In this document: in pieces, positions 9,073 to 17,126 of the stretch
Layout: each line of letters opens with the position of its first letter
Position numbering within the stretch: position 1 is the first letter of the stretch
From: RH-AL1 sp964244495
GTDB taxonomy: Bacteria > Pseudomonadota > Alphaproteobacteria > Rhizobiales > Beijerinckiaceae
NCBI GenBank assembly: GCA_964244495.1
Contig: CAXTIU010000008.1
Span: 1 to 64,000 of the forward strand
Direction: 5' to 3'
Length of the DNA: 64,000 bases
Notes under the pieces: generated by a model
Told to the model about the DNA's origin: nothing
The model's input: only the letters and a program-made list of their open reading frames with translations
Database searches by the model: none
Translations under genes and position numbers: made by a program

Positions 9073-9882
9073 ATGGTTGCTTCCTCCGGCGCTGATCCGA
9101 CGCGCTCGCCCGGCTCGCGGCGCGGCGCGGCGCTGGTGACCGGTGCCGCGCGGCGCATCGGGCTGGCCATCGCGCAGCACCTCGTCGGGGCCGGCTGGGA
9201 CGTGGCGTTGCACGCCAGCCCGCGCTCGGCGGCGGCGGCGGCGGTGGCTGCGGCGCGGCTCGCCGCGAGCGGCGCGCGAACGACCGTCGTCGTCGGCGAC
9301 CTCGCCGACGCCCGCGCCTGCCTCACCCTCGTCGACGAGGCGGCCGCCGCGCTCGGCCCCCTGCGCCTGCTCGTCAACAACGCGGCCATCTTCGAGGCCG
9401 ACGCCGTGGAGGCCATCGACCTCGACCTGTGGGACCGGCAGTTCGCGGTCAATCTCCGGGCACCGGTGCTGCTGGCGGGCCGCTTCGCGGCGCAGGCGAG
9501 CGCCCTGACGCGGGCCGGCGCGGACGCTGGCATCGTCAACCTCGTCGACCAGCGCGTGCTGCGCGCGAACCCCCGCCACTTCTCCTACACGCTGGCGAAA
9601 TCGGCGCTCTGGACAGCGACGCGGACGATGGCGCAGGCCTTCGCCGATCGCGGCGTGCGCGTCAACGCGGTCGGCCCCGGTCCCGTGCTGCCCAACCCGC
9701 ACGAGGGCGACGCCGGCTTCTCGCACGAGGTGGACGGCGTGCCGCTGCGCCGTGCCGTTCATCCCGACGAGGTCGCCGCCGCGGTGCTCTACCTCGCTGA
9801 AGCGCGCGGCGTGACCGGCCAGATGATCGCGGTCGACGCCGGGCAGCACCTCGGCTGGCGCACGCCGGACGTGGTGGGGTGA
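9073..9882 (+). CDS. Short-chain dehydrogenase/reductase, FolM/pteridine-reductase-like
   Basis: The 269-residue SDR has the NAD(P)-binding motif TGAARRIGLAIA, the NNAA motif (LLVNNAAIFEADAV), and a YTLAK active-site Tyr-Lys. The Arg-Arg within the glycine loop and the VNAVGPGPVLPN segment resemble PTR1/FolM pteridine reductases, which favour NADPH and reduce dihydropterins. Substrate is inferred. The start is uncertain: ATG at 9073 is used here because the upstream extension (GTG at 9001) looks non-coding. The N-terminal 20 residues are variable. Confidence 0.8.
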   Translation: MVASSGADPTRSPGSRRGAALVTGAARRIGLAIAQHLVGAGWDVALHASPRSAAAAAVAAARLAASGARTTVVVGDLADARACLTLVDEAAAALGPLRLLVNNAAIFEADAVEAIDLDLWDRQFAVNLRAPVLLAGRFAAQASALTRAGADAGIVNLVDQRVLRANPRHFSYTLAKSALWTATRTMAQAFADRGVRVNAVGPGPVLPNPHEGDAGFSHEVDGVPLRRAVHPDEVAAAVLYLAEARGVTGQMIAVDAGQHLGWRTPDVVG

Positions 9883-9945
9883 GACGATATCGTCAGGCTA
9901 CGGGATCCGTCCGAGGAGCGCTGCGCCGGTGTCGGATGGGTTGCG

Positions 9946-10194
9946 TCAGTCCGCGCTGGGCAGGCGGCGGATGGTGAACTCGATCTGACCGTCCGGCCGC
10001 TCGCGCCAGAACTCGATCTCGGTCATGTAGGCCGCCTTGGGGAAGGCCGAGAACCACTCGTGCGCCTTGGCCCGGGCCTCCTGGCGCGGCAGGGTGAACG
10101 TCTCACGCCGCCAGGGACTCGGTTCCTCGCCGGCGCGTTTCTTGGCGCCCAGCCGTCGCGCCACCTCGGCTGGGGTCTTCCGCGCTGCGTTCAT
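9946..10194 (-). CDS. Small hypothetical protein (82 aa)
   Basis: The product is basic at the N-terminus (KTPAEVARRLGAKKRAGE) and has an ordered C-terminal half (EWFSAFPKAAYMTEIEFWRERPDGQIEFTIRRLP) with alternating strand pattern and good codon choice. It looks like a genuine conserved small protein of unknown function. It is convergent with the SDR gene. No domain recognised. Confidence 0.65.
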   Translation of the reverse strand: MNAARKTPAEVARRLGAKKRAGEEPSPWRRETFTLPRQEARAKAHEWFSAFPKAAYMTEIEFWRERPDGQIEFTIRRLPSAD

Positions 10195-10565
10195 GCCGTG
10201 AACTCCGACTCGCGGCGCGGTCGACGGGACCGCACCGTTACGCGCGCCGTGGTCGACTCGGGGCCGGCCGGCGACGCGCCCTCACGATAGTCGCGACGGA
10301 AGCGGTGGGCAAACGTCGTTCGCGCGCATCGTGAACGCGCCCATCCTTCGTCCCGTGCCGGAGGGGTCGGATGGAGACGACGTGTCCGGGAAGGCCCGCC
10401 GCCCGGCCGGCCTCACCGAAGGCGGCTCGGAGGTCGTGGGTTCGGACCGCGCGCCGATCCTCCTCGTTCGGCCGGACGGTGGCCGCCGGCAAGGCATCCA
10501 ACGGCCAGCCGCCTGCCAGCCGCGGGTCGGGGCGTGATGGTCGGCGCGGCCCGGGGGCGGCCGAA
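10195..10565. other. Intergenic region, 371 bases, no feature recognised
   Basis: Lies between the glycosyltransferase gene stop and the upstream side of the 82-residue gene. Frames on both strands (for example 10238-10501 minus) are Arg/Ala-rich and judged to be shadows. No RNA gene, terminator or repeat stands out. Confidence 0.4.
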
Positions 10566-11363
10566 CTACGTGTGAGCGAGCCTTTCCCGGAGCGGGCGCA
10601 ACGCGTCCCGCGACAGCCCGAAGCGGGACAGGAACGCGTCGTCGGCGTCGAACCCGTCGCGTGCCACGCCCCGGTTGAAGTCGGCCCGCCAGGGCGCGAA
10701 GGCGCCGTGAAGTTCGGAATGGCTGGAACCGGTGTTGACGACGTAGTTGCCGACGAGCGGCAACGAGGTCCACGACACGCCTTGGGCGCGGCACACCATC
10801 TCCCATTGGTAATGCTCGTGAAGGACGGCGTACGGGTCGCGCCGGATGGGAGCCTCCGCGCGAGGGTCGAGCCGGGCGATCGTGCTCGATCCGCACAGCT
10901 TGTCGAATCCCCTGTCGAAATACGTCGCGTCGGGCAGGGCGAGCGCGCGCAGGCCGCGCAGATCGGTCGCGTAGCCGCGCTCGATCACCCCGCCGACGTC
11001 GGCCGGCCGGATCGCGGTGCGCGCCCGCGCCACGGTGCGGACGTCGACCCAGTCGTCGGCGTCGAGCAGCATCAGCAGGCCGCCGCCCCGTGCCAGCACG
11101 TGCGCGCTGATCAGGCTCTTCTTGCGACCGCTGTCGAGGTTGGCGGCGCGGCCCTCGTCGGGATCCCAGTCGGCGCGCAGGAACTCGAAGGCCGCGTCAA
11201 GATTCGGCTCATCATGGCCGGCGACGACGACGCGGGCGCCGCCGGCGGTCTGTGCCGCGACGGAGGCGAGGGTCAGGGCCAGCAATGCCCGCACCAGTTC
11301 CCAATCGCGTGCCGACGCCCGGGCGACCAGCGGGATGCCGAAGGCGAAAGGCTCCTCAGCCAC
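10566..11363 (-). CDS. GT-A-fold glycosyltransferase-like protein
   Basis: The 265-residue protein starts at a GTG and reads FGIPLVARASARDWELV, then ARVVVAGHDEPN, with a DxD-type motif in LLMLLDADDWVD (near residue 97) that would bind a nucleotide-sugar metal ion. No membrane segments, so it is cytosolic. Family is GT2-like by architecture; donor and acceptor are unknown. It sits six bases after the next glycosyltransferase gene, so the two are likely translated from one message and may build the same surface glycan. Confidence 0.75.
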   Translation of the reverse strand: MAEEPFAFGIPLVARASARDWELVRALLALTLASVAAQTAGGARVVVAGHDEPNLDAAFEFLRADWDPDEGRAANLDSGRKKSLISAHVLARGGGLLMLLDADDWVDVRTVARARTAIRPADVGGVIERGYATDLRGLRALALPDATYFDRGFDKLCGSSTIARLDPRAEAPIRRDPYAVLHEHYQWEMVCRAQGVSWTSLPLVGNYVVNTGSSHSELHGAFAPWRADFNRGVARDGFDADDAFLSRFGLSRDALRPLRERLAHT

Positions 11364-11369
11364 GGATCG

Positions 11370-12317
11370 TCACTGAGCCTTCAGCCCCGCCAGATGGCCG
11401 CCGTAGAGTCGGCAGCACTCCTCCTGGAGCGCGTGGAGGATCGGGTCGGCGCCCATGGCGTCGAGCAGGGCGCGCGCGCCGGCGATCTTGGGGAGGATGG
11501 TCGCGTCTCGCTCCTCGTTGCGGTCGAACACCGGCCACCAGGTGTCGCGGTCCCAGTCCACGCCGTGGCCGCCGCCGCGCCGGTGCTTGACGATGTAGTC
11601 GTCGCGCGAGCGGGTGTTGTAATGGTTGACCTGGGCGAGGTCCCAACGCACCGAGCCGGTCTCCGACTGAAGGAAGTCCCGCCGCGATTCATCATGGAAA
11701 TGGGCGGGCAGGGGCCGGCCGGCGCCGTCGACGTAGCGCAAGGAGCCGAGCGCGTCCGCGTGGGGGAAGCGGGGCTGGTGCGACCCCAGCTTGCAGCCGT
11801 AGGCGTCGATGCGGGTGAACAGCGTCTTGTACGGGTTGTTGACGCCGTGGGCGCGCGGCGCGGCGGCGGTGTAGCGTTCGGTGACGAGCCCCGGCGTCCA
11901 GGCTTCGACGCCTCCGCTGCCGAAGATGCGCCAGTTGACGAGGAAGGCGGTGGCGTCCGGCACGGCGTCGATCAGGTCCGTGACGCGGCCGCTCCCGGCG
12001 TGGACGTTGAGGAACTCGTCGGCGTCGAGCACCATCGCCCAGTCCGCCTGCGCCATCAGCGGGTGCGCGGCGGCGGCGGCGTAGGCCGCGAGCTGCGACG
12101 GCACGCCGGCCGGAACCACCGTGCGCAGGTGTGTGACGTGTCCCATCGCCTCGAGCCGATCGAGCAACGCGGGGGACGCGTCGGCGCAATCGTTGCTGCA
12201 GACGAGGACGTCGGTGAAGCCTATGCTGCGGTGATAGGCGACCCATTCCAGGACGAAGGGGCCTTCGTCGCGCATGGTGGCGACGAGGAGTATCCGGCGG
12301 GCAGGCTGACCGAGCAC
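11370..12317 (-). CDS. Glycosyltransferase, GT2/GT92-like (Glyco_tranf_2_4)
   Basis: A 315-residue protein with ILLVATMRDEGPFVLEWVAYHRSIGF at the N-terminus and MVLDADEFLNV near residue 97. These are the N-terminal nucleotide-binding strand and DxD metal motif of the Glyco_tranf_2_4/GT92 group often found in capsule and LPS clusters. A later HFHDESRR and VNHYNTRSRDDYIVKHRRGG segment is typical of this group and probably contributes acceptor binding. The start is a GTG at 12317, 15 bases downstream of the 73-residue gene. Sugar specificity is not predictable. Confidence 0.85.
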   Translation of the reverse strand: MLGQPARRILLVATMRDEGPFVLEWVAYHRSIGFTDVLVCSNDCADASPALLDRLEAMGHVTHLRTVVPAGVPSQLAAYAAAAAHPLMAQADWAMVLDADEFLNVHAGSGRVTDLIDAVPDATAFLVNWRIFGSGGVEAWTPGLVTERYTAAAPRAHGVNNPYKTLFTRIDAYGCKLGSHQPRFPHADALGSLRYVDGAGRPLPAHFHDESRRDFLQSETGSVRWDLAQVNHYNTRSRDDYIVKHRRGGGHGVDWDRDTWWPVFDRNEERDATILPKIAGARALLDAMGADPILHALQEECCRLYGGHLAGLKAQ

Positions 12318-12332
12318 GAGGCGGTCGTCGGC

Positions 12333-12554
12333 TCAATCGCGACCGTCGACCAGCGTGCCGATCAGCGCCTGGAGCGCGAGGTTCTCGGCGCTGCCCTTGC
12401 TCCGGGGCAAGAAAGCGTCGAGGTCGAACTCGGCCCTGGCGCCGCCGCTCGCCTCGTTCGCCGTGTGTAGGACGCCGACACGGCCGGTCGCTTGATCGCG
12501 CACGAGATCCCACGTGTCGCCGCTCGAACTCGCGTAGATGCGTCGGCTGGCCAT
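12333..12554 (-). CDS. Small hypothetical protein (73 aa)
   Basis: Begins MASRRIYASSSGDTWDLVRD and contains GRVGVLHTANEASGG. It has plausible strand-rich composition and no membrane segment. It resembles short uncharacterised proteins of Methylobacterium-like genomes but I cannot name a family. It is the first gene of a three-gene minus-strand group with the two glycosyltransferases, separated by 15 and 6 bases. Confidence 0.65.
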   Translation of the reverse strand: MASRRIYASSSGDTWDLVRDQATGRVGVLHTANEASGGARAEFDLDAFLPRSKGSAENLALQALIGTLVDGRD

Positions 12555-12631
12555 CGATCAGTCCCCGGCTCGAACATGAGGAAGGACCCGCCGGCGAGAC
12601 CGGCAGGCCCTTCCAATTGCATCCCTCGCGC

Positions 12632-12823
12632 CTAGCGCTTGACGGCGTCGGCGACGTTGCGGCCGGCGTCCTTGACATCGCCAGCCGTCTGGCGGGCGGA
12701 GCCGGCGGCCTTGTCGGCCTTGCCCTCGGCCTGCAGCTTCTCGTTGCCGGTCGCGCTACCGACGGCATCCTTGACAGCACCCTTGACCTTGTCGGCCGCG
12801 CCCTTGATGTGTTCCTTGTCCAT
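12632..12823 (-). CDS. CsbD-family stress-response protein
   Basis: The 63-residue product MDKEHIKGAADKVKGAVKD... is a classic CsbD-like protein: highly charged, Lys/Ala/Asp-rich helical repeats with GNEKLQAEGKADKAAG in the middle. CsbD proteins accumulate under general stress; molecular role is not known. The ATG at 12823 is preceded by AAGGAGA six bases away, which overrides the in-frame ATG at 12838. Confidence 0.93.
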   Translation of the reverse strand: MDKEHIKGAADKVKGAVKDAVGSATGNEKLQAEGKADKAAGSARQTAGDVKDAGRNVADAVKR

Positions 12824-13040
12824 GTCCGTCTCCTTCATGGGTGTTAGCGTGGCAGGCCAACGGGCGTCCGGCGGCCGGGGTTCCGGAACCAAGCTTAACT
12901 TTCGAGGGGGTGGAGACGAAGCAGGCGCGTGGCCTTTCTGCCATGCTCCGCCGCCAACCGCGTCGGACGGCCGAGGATGACGCCGTCGCGGGAGCCGACG
13001 CGTTGACGGGATAGGACCGAACTGGTCTATCTCCATCGGC

Positions 13041-13982
13041 ATGATGAAAGCCCTTGCCAATCAAGCCGCCGCGCCCGAGCGTCTGTCGCAGGGCACCGGC
13101 ACGATGGGACACCCCGCTGCCGGTTACCACGCGACATCCGGGGATCGTCGGCGCGACGCCCGTCGCCCGCCATTCCAGTTGGGCCTGGTCACGCCGCTGG
13201 AGCGGGCGTGGCACTACCGCGAGCTGATCCGCGCCGTGGTGCGCCGCGAACTGGCGGCGCGCTTCCGCGGCTCGATCCTCGGCTGGCTGTGGGCGATCTT
13301 CGGGCCGCTCGTGATGCTCACCGCCTACACGATCATCTTCTCCAACGCGGTCGGCGTGCCCCAATCCGCCAGGGCCGGCGGCCTGCAGACCTACGCGCTC
13401 TCCATCTTCGCCGGGTTGACGGTGTTCAACTTGTTCTCGGAGCTCGCCTACCGCTCGCCGGGCCTGCTCCACGAGCACGTGCATTTCATCAAGAAGTCGA
13501 TCTTCCCCAGCGAGACGCTGGCCTGGACGGCGACGATCCGGGCGCTGACCTACGCCGCGATCTCGTTCGCCATCCTCACCCTGTTCACCGTGGTGATCAC
13601 CCGTGGGCTGCCGTGGACCGCGCTGCTGCTGCCCTTCATCGTGGCGCCGCTCGTGCTGTTCCTGCTCGGCGCCTGCTGGTTCCTGATGGCGCTGGGGTCC
13701 TTCACCCGCGACGTGGCGCACCTGATGATCTCGATCGTGCCGGTGCTGATGTTCGCGACGCCGATCTTCTACTCGATCGACGACGTGCCGCCGCACCTGC
13801 GCGTGTGGGTCCACCTCAACGTGATGGGCAACTACGTCGAGATGATCCGCGACGCGCTCATCCGCGGCCACGCGCCGGGACTGCTCCTGTACGGCGGAAC
13901 CGCCCTCGTCTCGCTCGTCGTGTTCCGCTTCGGCTACCGTTTCTTCATGCGCTACAAGGCCATCTTCGTCGATGTCATCTGA
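13041..13982 (+). CDS. ABC-2-type polysaccharide export permease (Wzm-like)
   Basis: The 313-residue inner-membrane protein has six hydrophobic segments and the ABC2_membrane signature RRELAARFRGSILGWLW at the start of the domain (near residue 72). It matches Wzm/KpsM/RfbD permeases that export lipid-linked O-antigen or capsule polymers. About 50 residues precede the domain and are low in information, so a later start is possible. It overlaps the ATPase gene wzt by 11 bases and must form a transporter with it. Confidence 0.9.
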   Translation: MMKALANQAAAPERLSQGTGTMGHPAAGYHATSGDRRRDARRPPFQLGLVTPLERAWHYRELIRAVVRRELAARFRGSILGWLWAIFGPLVMLTAYTIIFSNAVGVPQSARAGGLQTYALSIFAGLTVFNLFSELAYRSPGLLHEHVHFIKKSIFPSETLAWTATIRALTYAAISFAILTLFTVVITRGLPWTALLLPFIVAPLVLFLLGACWFLMALGSFTRDVAHLMISIVPVLMFATPIFYSIDDVPPHLRVWVHLNVMGNYVEMIRDALIRGHAPGLLLYGGTALVSLVVFRFGYRFFMRYKAIFVDVI

Positions 13983-14733
13983 GCCGCTCGCCCGGACCGA
14001 ACCGATCATCCGCTGCGACGGCGTCGGCAAGGCGTTCCAGCTGTTCATGCACCGCAACGACCAGCTGAAGCAGACCCTGTTCGGCCACTGGCACCAGTTC
14101 TACAAAGAGCACTGGGTGCTGCGCAACGTGTCCTTCGTCGTCGACAAGGGCGAGTGCGTGGGCATCATCGGCCGCAACGGAGCCGGAAAGACCACGCTGC
14201 TGCAGATCCTGTGCGGCATCACCGCCCAGACCCACGGCGAGACCGTCATCAACGGTCGGCTGGCGCCGATCCTGGCGCTGGGAGCCGGCTTCGACAACGA
14301 CCTGACCGGCCGCGAGAACGCCCTCATCGGCGGCGCCATCCTCGGCCTGAAGAAGGCCGAGATCCTGGCGCGGATGGACTCGATCGCCGCCTTCGCCGAC
14401 ATCGGCGACTTCTTCCACCAGCCGCTCAAGATGTACTCGTCGGGCATGTTCGCCCGGCTCGCCTTCGCGATCTGCGCCCACGCCGACGCCGACATCCTCA
14501 TCGTCGACGAGGCGCTCTCGGTCGGCGACACCGCCTTCGGCGCCAAGTGCGACGCCTACATCAAGGATTTCGCCAAGCACGGCACCATCCTGGTGGTGTC
14601 CCACGACTTGGCGACCCTGGAGGCGCTCTGCGACCGGCTGATCTGGATCGACGACGGGTCGGTCCGAGCCATCGGCACGCCGGGCGAGCTGATCCCCGAC
14701 TATCGCCTTGCCATGGGGCGCGACGCCCACTGA
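13972..14733 (+). CDS. Polysaccharide export ABC transporter ATP-binding protein (Wzt-like)
   Basis: A 253-residue ATPase with Walker A GRNGAGKTT (near residue 68), ABC signature region KMYSSGMFARLAFA (near 155), and Walker B ADILIVDEALSVGD (near 178), then the switch His in VVSHDL. It pairs with the overlapping permease. It lacks the extra C-terminal carbohydrate-binding domain that some Wzt proteins use to recognise capped O-antigen, so it belongs to the short KpsT/Wzt type. Confidence 0.92.
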   Translation: MSSEPLARTEPIIRCDGVGKAFQLFMHRNDQLKQTLFGHWHQFYKEHWVLRNVSFVVDKGECVGIIGRNGAGKTTLLQILCGITAQTHGETVINGRLAPILALGAGFDNDLTGRENALIGGAILGLKKAEILARMDSIAAFADIGDFFHQPLKMYSSGMFARLAFAICAHADADILIVDEALSVGDTAFGAKCDAYIKDFAKHGTILVVSHDLATLEALCDRLIWIDDGSVRAIGTPGELIPDYRLAMGRDAH

Positions 14734-14826
14734 CCGGGCGCGCGCCGGCTCCGTCACGGCACGGCAAGACCATAATGGAATCGTAGCGCCTTCCCCTCTA
14801 TCCTGCCGCGCATCAGTGAGCGGTCC

Positions 14827-15096
14827 ATGGGAACTGCCTCGACCATGTTCGTCGAAGCCATATTGACGCTGGTGCGCCTCTCCGAGGTGGAGCCACCCGC
14901 CGCGGCGAACCTCGCCAAGGCCGCCCTGTCGCTCGTCGAGCAACTCAGGGACTTCGAGGCGCGGGCCGACTTGGCCGAGGCGCGGTTGGCGGCCGAGCAG
15001 GCGAAGTCGGCCGCGATCCGCCAGGCGCTGTCACGCGTGGAGGAGCGCGCCGACGTGTCCGGCGTGCTGCTGGAGATCGTGCACCTGATGGGCTGA
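14827..15096 (+). CDS. Small helical hypothetical protein (89 aa)
   Basis: The protein is almost entirely Ala/Glu/Leu-rich helix: LAKAALSLVEQLRDFEARADLAEARLAAEQAKSAAIRQALSRVEERADVS suggests an amphipathic coiled coil from about residue 33 to 78. It is 93 bases after wzt on the same strand and could be co-transcribed. No named family. An internal ATG at 14845 (MFVEAIL) is an alternative start. Confidence 0.6.
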   Translation: MGTASTMFVEAILTLVRLSEVEPPAAANLAKAALSLVEQLRDFEARADLAEARLAAEQAKSAAIRQALSRVEERADVSGVLLEIVHLMG

Positions 15097-15633
15097 TGCT
15101 CCGATCTCGCGAACCGTGGCCCGACTCCGACGAAGGGCTTCGCAGACCTTCGAGGACCGACCGTCCAGCGGTTGATCGCTAGCCGTCCGGTCCATGGGCA
15201 CCGTAGCTGTCGCCACGTCGGGCGCGCCCCGACACCACGATCACCGAACCCACGACCGCCGCCGAAAGGGCCGCCGCCGAGCCGCGTGCGTCAGCCAGGC
15301 TGGGAACCGTCGCGACCCCGGCGACGGGTGTCGGCGCCGTCGCGCCCGCGTCAAGGGTCGTCTTGAGGATATTCGCCCTTGTTGGCTCCTTTCTTGTCCG
15401 TTCCTGTTAATAGATCGGGAAGCAAGCATCGATACTGCCTGCCACGCTGGTCCTTGAGCGATTGATTCGGTCGCTGCTGCGACCGTCGCTCCGTGCGATG
15501 ATGCGCCATCGCCCGGCTCGGGCGAAGATGGCTCCGATCCGATCGCCGAGCGGCGGATGGACATCGACGCCGCGTCGGTGGCATGGCTGAAAAAGGCACG
15601 TCGTGCCCCACGATGTCGGCCGGGAGAGGGTCC
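15097..15633. other. Intergenic region, 537 bases, no feature recognised
   Basis: Base composition is somewhat lower in GC around 15390-15490 than in surrounding genes. Open frames here are shadows. No tRNA, riboswitch or mobile-element end was recognised. The 3' end carries the ribosome-binding region of the oxidoreductase gene. Confidence 0.4.
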
Positions 15634-16491
15634 ATGCAGTCAACGATCGCCGTTCTCGCACCGGGCGCGATGGGGAGCGGCTTGGGGCGCCGGCTCGCCG
15701 AGCATGGATCGCGCGTCCTCACCTCGTTGGTCGGGCGCAGCGCGGGGAGCCGCGCGCGGGCCGAGGAGGCCGGGATGGTCGCGGCCGACGACGCGGAGAT
15801 CGCGGCGGCCGACATCATCCTTTCCGTGGTGCCGCCGCACGAGGCGACGGCGGTCGCCGAACGGTTCGCCCCGGCGCTCGCCGCCGCGGCGACCAAGCCG
15901 GTGTTCGTCGACTGCAACGCGGTGGATGTGCGCACCGTCGTGCGCGTGGCGGCGATCATCGCGGGAACGGGTGCGCCGTTCGTCGATGGCTGCATCATCG
16001 GCGCGCCGCCGCGTCCGGGCGCGGTCGGGCCGAGGCTCTACGCGTCGGGCGAGGCCGCCGCCGCGCTCGGCCGCCTGCGGGATCTCGGGATCGACCTCAG
16101 GCTTATGGCCGGGCCGATCGGTGCCGCCTCGGCGCTGAAGATGTCCTACGCCATGCTCACCAAGGGTTTGACCGCGCTCGCCGCCGCCATGGTGCTGGCG
16201 TCGACGCGCGCCGGTGCGGACGAGGCGCTGCGCGCCGAATTGGCGGAAAGCCAACCCCAGCTCCTCGCCCGCTTGAAGGACGCGCTTCCGGACATGGTCC
16301 CGAAAGCCTACCGCTGGTCCGGCGAGATGCGGGAAATCGCCGCCTTCCTCGCCGACGACCCGGCCGCCGCCACCATGTTCGAGGGGGCGGCGGCCTTGTA
16401 CGATCGGCTCGCCGGCGATTTCGCCGGTGGGCGGCAGGAGGTCGCGACCATGAACGCCTTCCTCGTCGCCGCCGGAGCGTCGAGCGCGTGA
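15634..16491 (+). CDS. NAD(P)-dependent oxidoreductase, DUF1932-type beta-hydroxyacid dehydrogenase relative
   Basis: The 285-residue protein starts MQSTIAVLAPGAMGSGLG, a Rossmann NAD(P)-binding motif, and has the 6PGDH/3-hydroxyisobutyrate-dehydrogenase-like fold. DCNAVD near 100, FVDGCIIGAPPRPG near 130, and ASALKMSYAMLTKG near 178 (conserved Lys) match this family, and the C-terminal half fits DUF1932. Substrate unknown. The start at 15634 is chosen because GGGAGAGGG lies just upstream; an in-frame start 51 bases earlier lacks a site. Confidence 0.8.
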   Translation: MQSTIAVLAPGAMGSGLGRRLAEHGSRVLTSLVGRSAGSRARAEEAGMVAADDAEIAAADIILSVVPPHEATAVAERFAPALAAAATKPVFVDCNAVDVRTVVRVAAIIAGTGAPFVDGCIIGAPPRPGAVGPRLYASGEAAAALGRLRDLGIDLRLMAGPIGAASALKMSYAMLTKGLTALAAAMVLASTRAGADEALRAELAESQPQLLARLKDALPDMVPKAYRWSGEMREIAAFLADDPAAATMFEGAAALYDRLAGDFAGGRQEVATMNAFLVAAGASSA

Positions 16492-16562
16492 ATGCCTCGC
16501 CGTCCCCCTGGACGCGCGACGCCCATCGGTGGCATGGCTCGCGCGTTGTTAAGGAGTGAACG

Positions 16563-17039
16563 ATGCGGAAAGTCGCCGCCTGCGCGATCCTGGCCCTCGC
16601 CGGCTGCGGCACGGCCCTCGCCGCCACGACGGTGGGCGGATGGTCGATCACGCCGACCCCGTCCAACGGCGTCTGCGTGGCCGGGCGCCAGTCCATCGAC
16701 AAGGCCAACAAGAAGGGCGCCATCGTCTACGGGGTGTTCGACAGCGGCTACGCCACCAGCCTGATCGTGACGCTCAGCTACCAGGACTGGCACTTCAAGG
16801 CGGGCGAACCCGTCGCCGTGGACCTGGTCATCGGCGACAAGGCCCTGGCGGGCCAGGCGGGCTGGGTCGGCGACGCGGAGACGCTGAGCTACACCTTCAA
16901 CAACGCCGGGCCGCTCGTCGAACTGCTGGGCGCCGCCCCGGCGATCACCGTGCGCCTCGCGCAGGGCGAGGCGACCTTCCCGACGCCGGACGCCGCGTCG
17001 GCGCTCGCGGCGACGCGGACCTGCTTGAGCGCCAAGTAG
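16563..17039 (+). CDS. Secreted hypothetical protein (158 aa)
   Basis: The product has a signal peptide (MRKVAACAILALAGCGTALAA) and a compact domain with two cysteines (one near residue 40, one near 153) likely forming a disulfide. Strand-rich segments include GAIVYGVFDSGYATSLIVTLSY. AGCG sits inside the hydrophobic stretch but is too early for a confident lipobox. A strong TAAGGAG lies eight bases before the ATG. No family recognised; it is probably periplasmic. Confidence 0.75.
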   Translation: MRKVAACAILALAGCGTALAATTVGGWSITPTPSNGVCVAGRQSIDKANKKGAIVYGVFDSGYATSLIVTLSYQDWHFKAGEPVAVDLVIGDKALAGQAGWVGDAETLSYTFNNAGPLVELLGAAPAITVRLAQGEATFPTPDAASALAATRTCLSAK

Positions 17040-17063
17040 GCGTCACGAGGCGACGTCCACCGG

Positions 17064-17126
17064 CAGAGGTGTCCGTCGACTCAGGTGTTCATCGATCAGG
17101 TGTTCTTGGACTCAGGTGTTCATGGA
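17064..17126. repeat. Short tandem repeats overlapping the 3' end of rho
   Basis: Three near-identical 15-base units TCAGGTGTTCATCGA, TCAGGTGTTCTTGGA and TCAGGTGTTCATGGA lie at 17081, 17096 and 17112, with a degenerate fourth at about 17064. The last copy contains the rho stop codon, so the repeats duplicate the last codons of rho downstream of the gene. Confidence 0.8.

Noticed and set aside
10440..10462. A GGGTTCGGACC motif resembling a tRNA T-arm
   Set aside because: No matching acceptor or anticodon stem in either direction.
10238..10501. An 87-residue minus-strand frame in the intergenic region
   Set aside because: Arg/Ala-rich, no recognisable fold, no ribosome site; considered noise.
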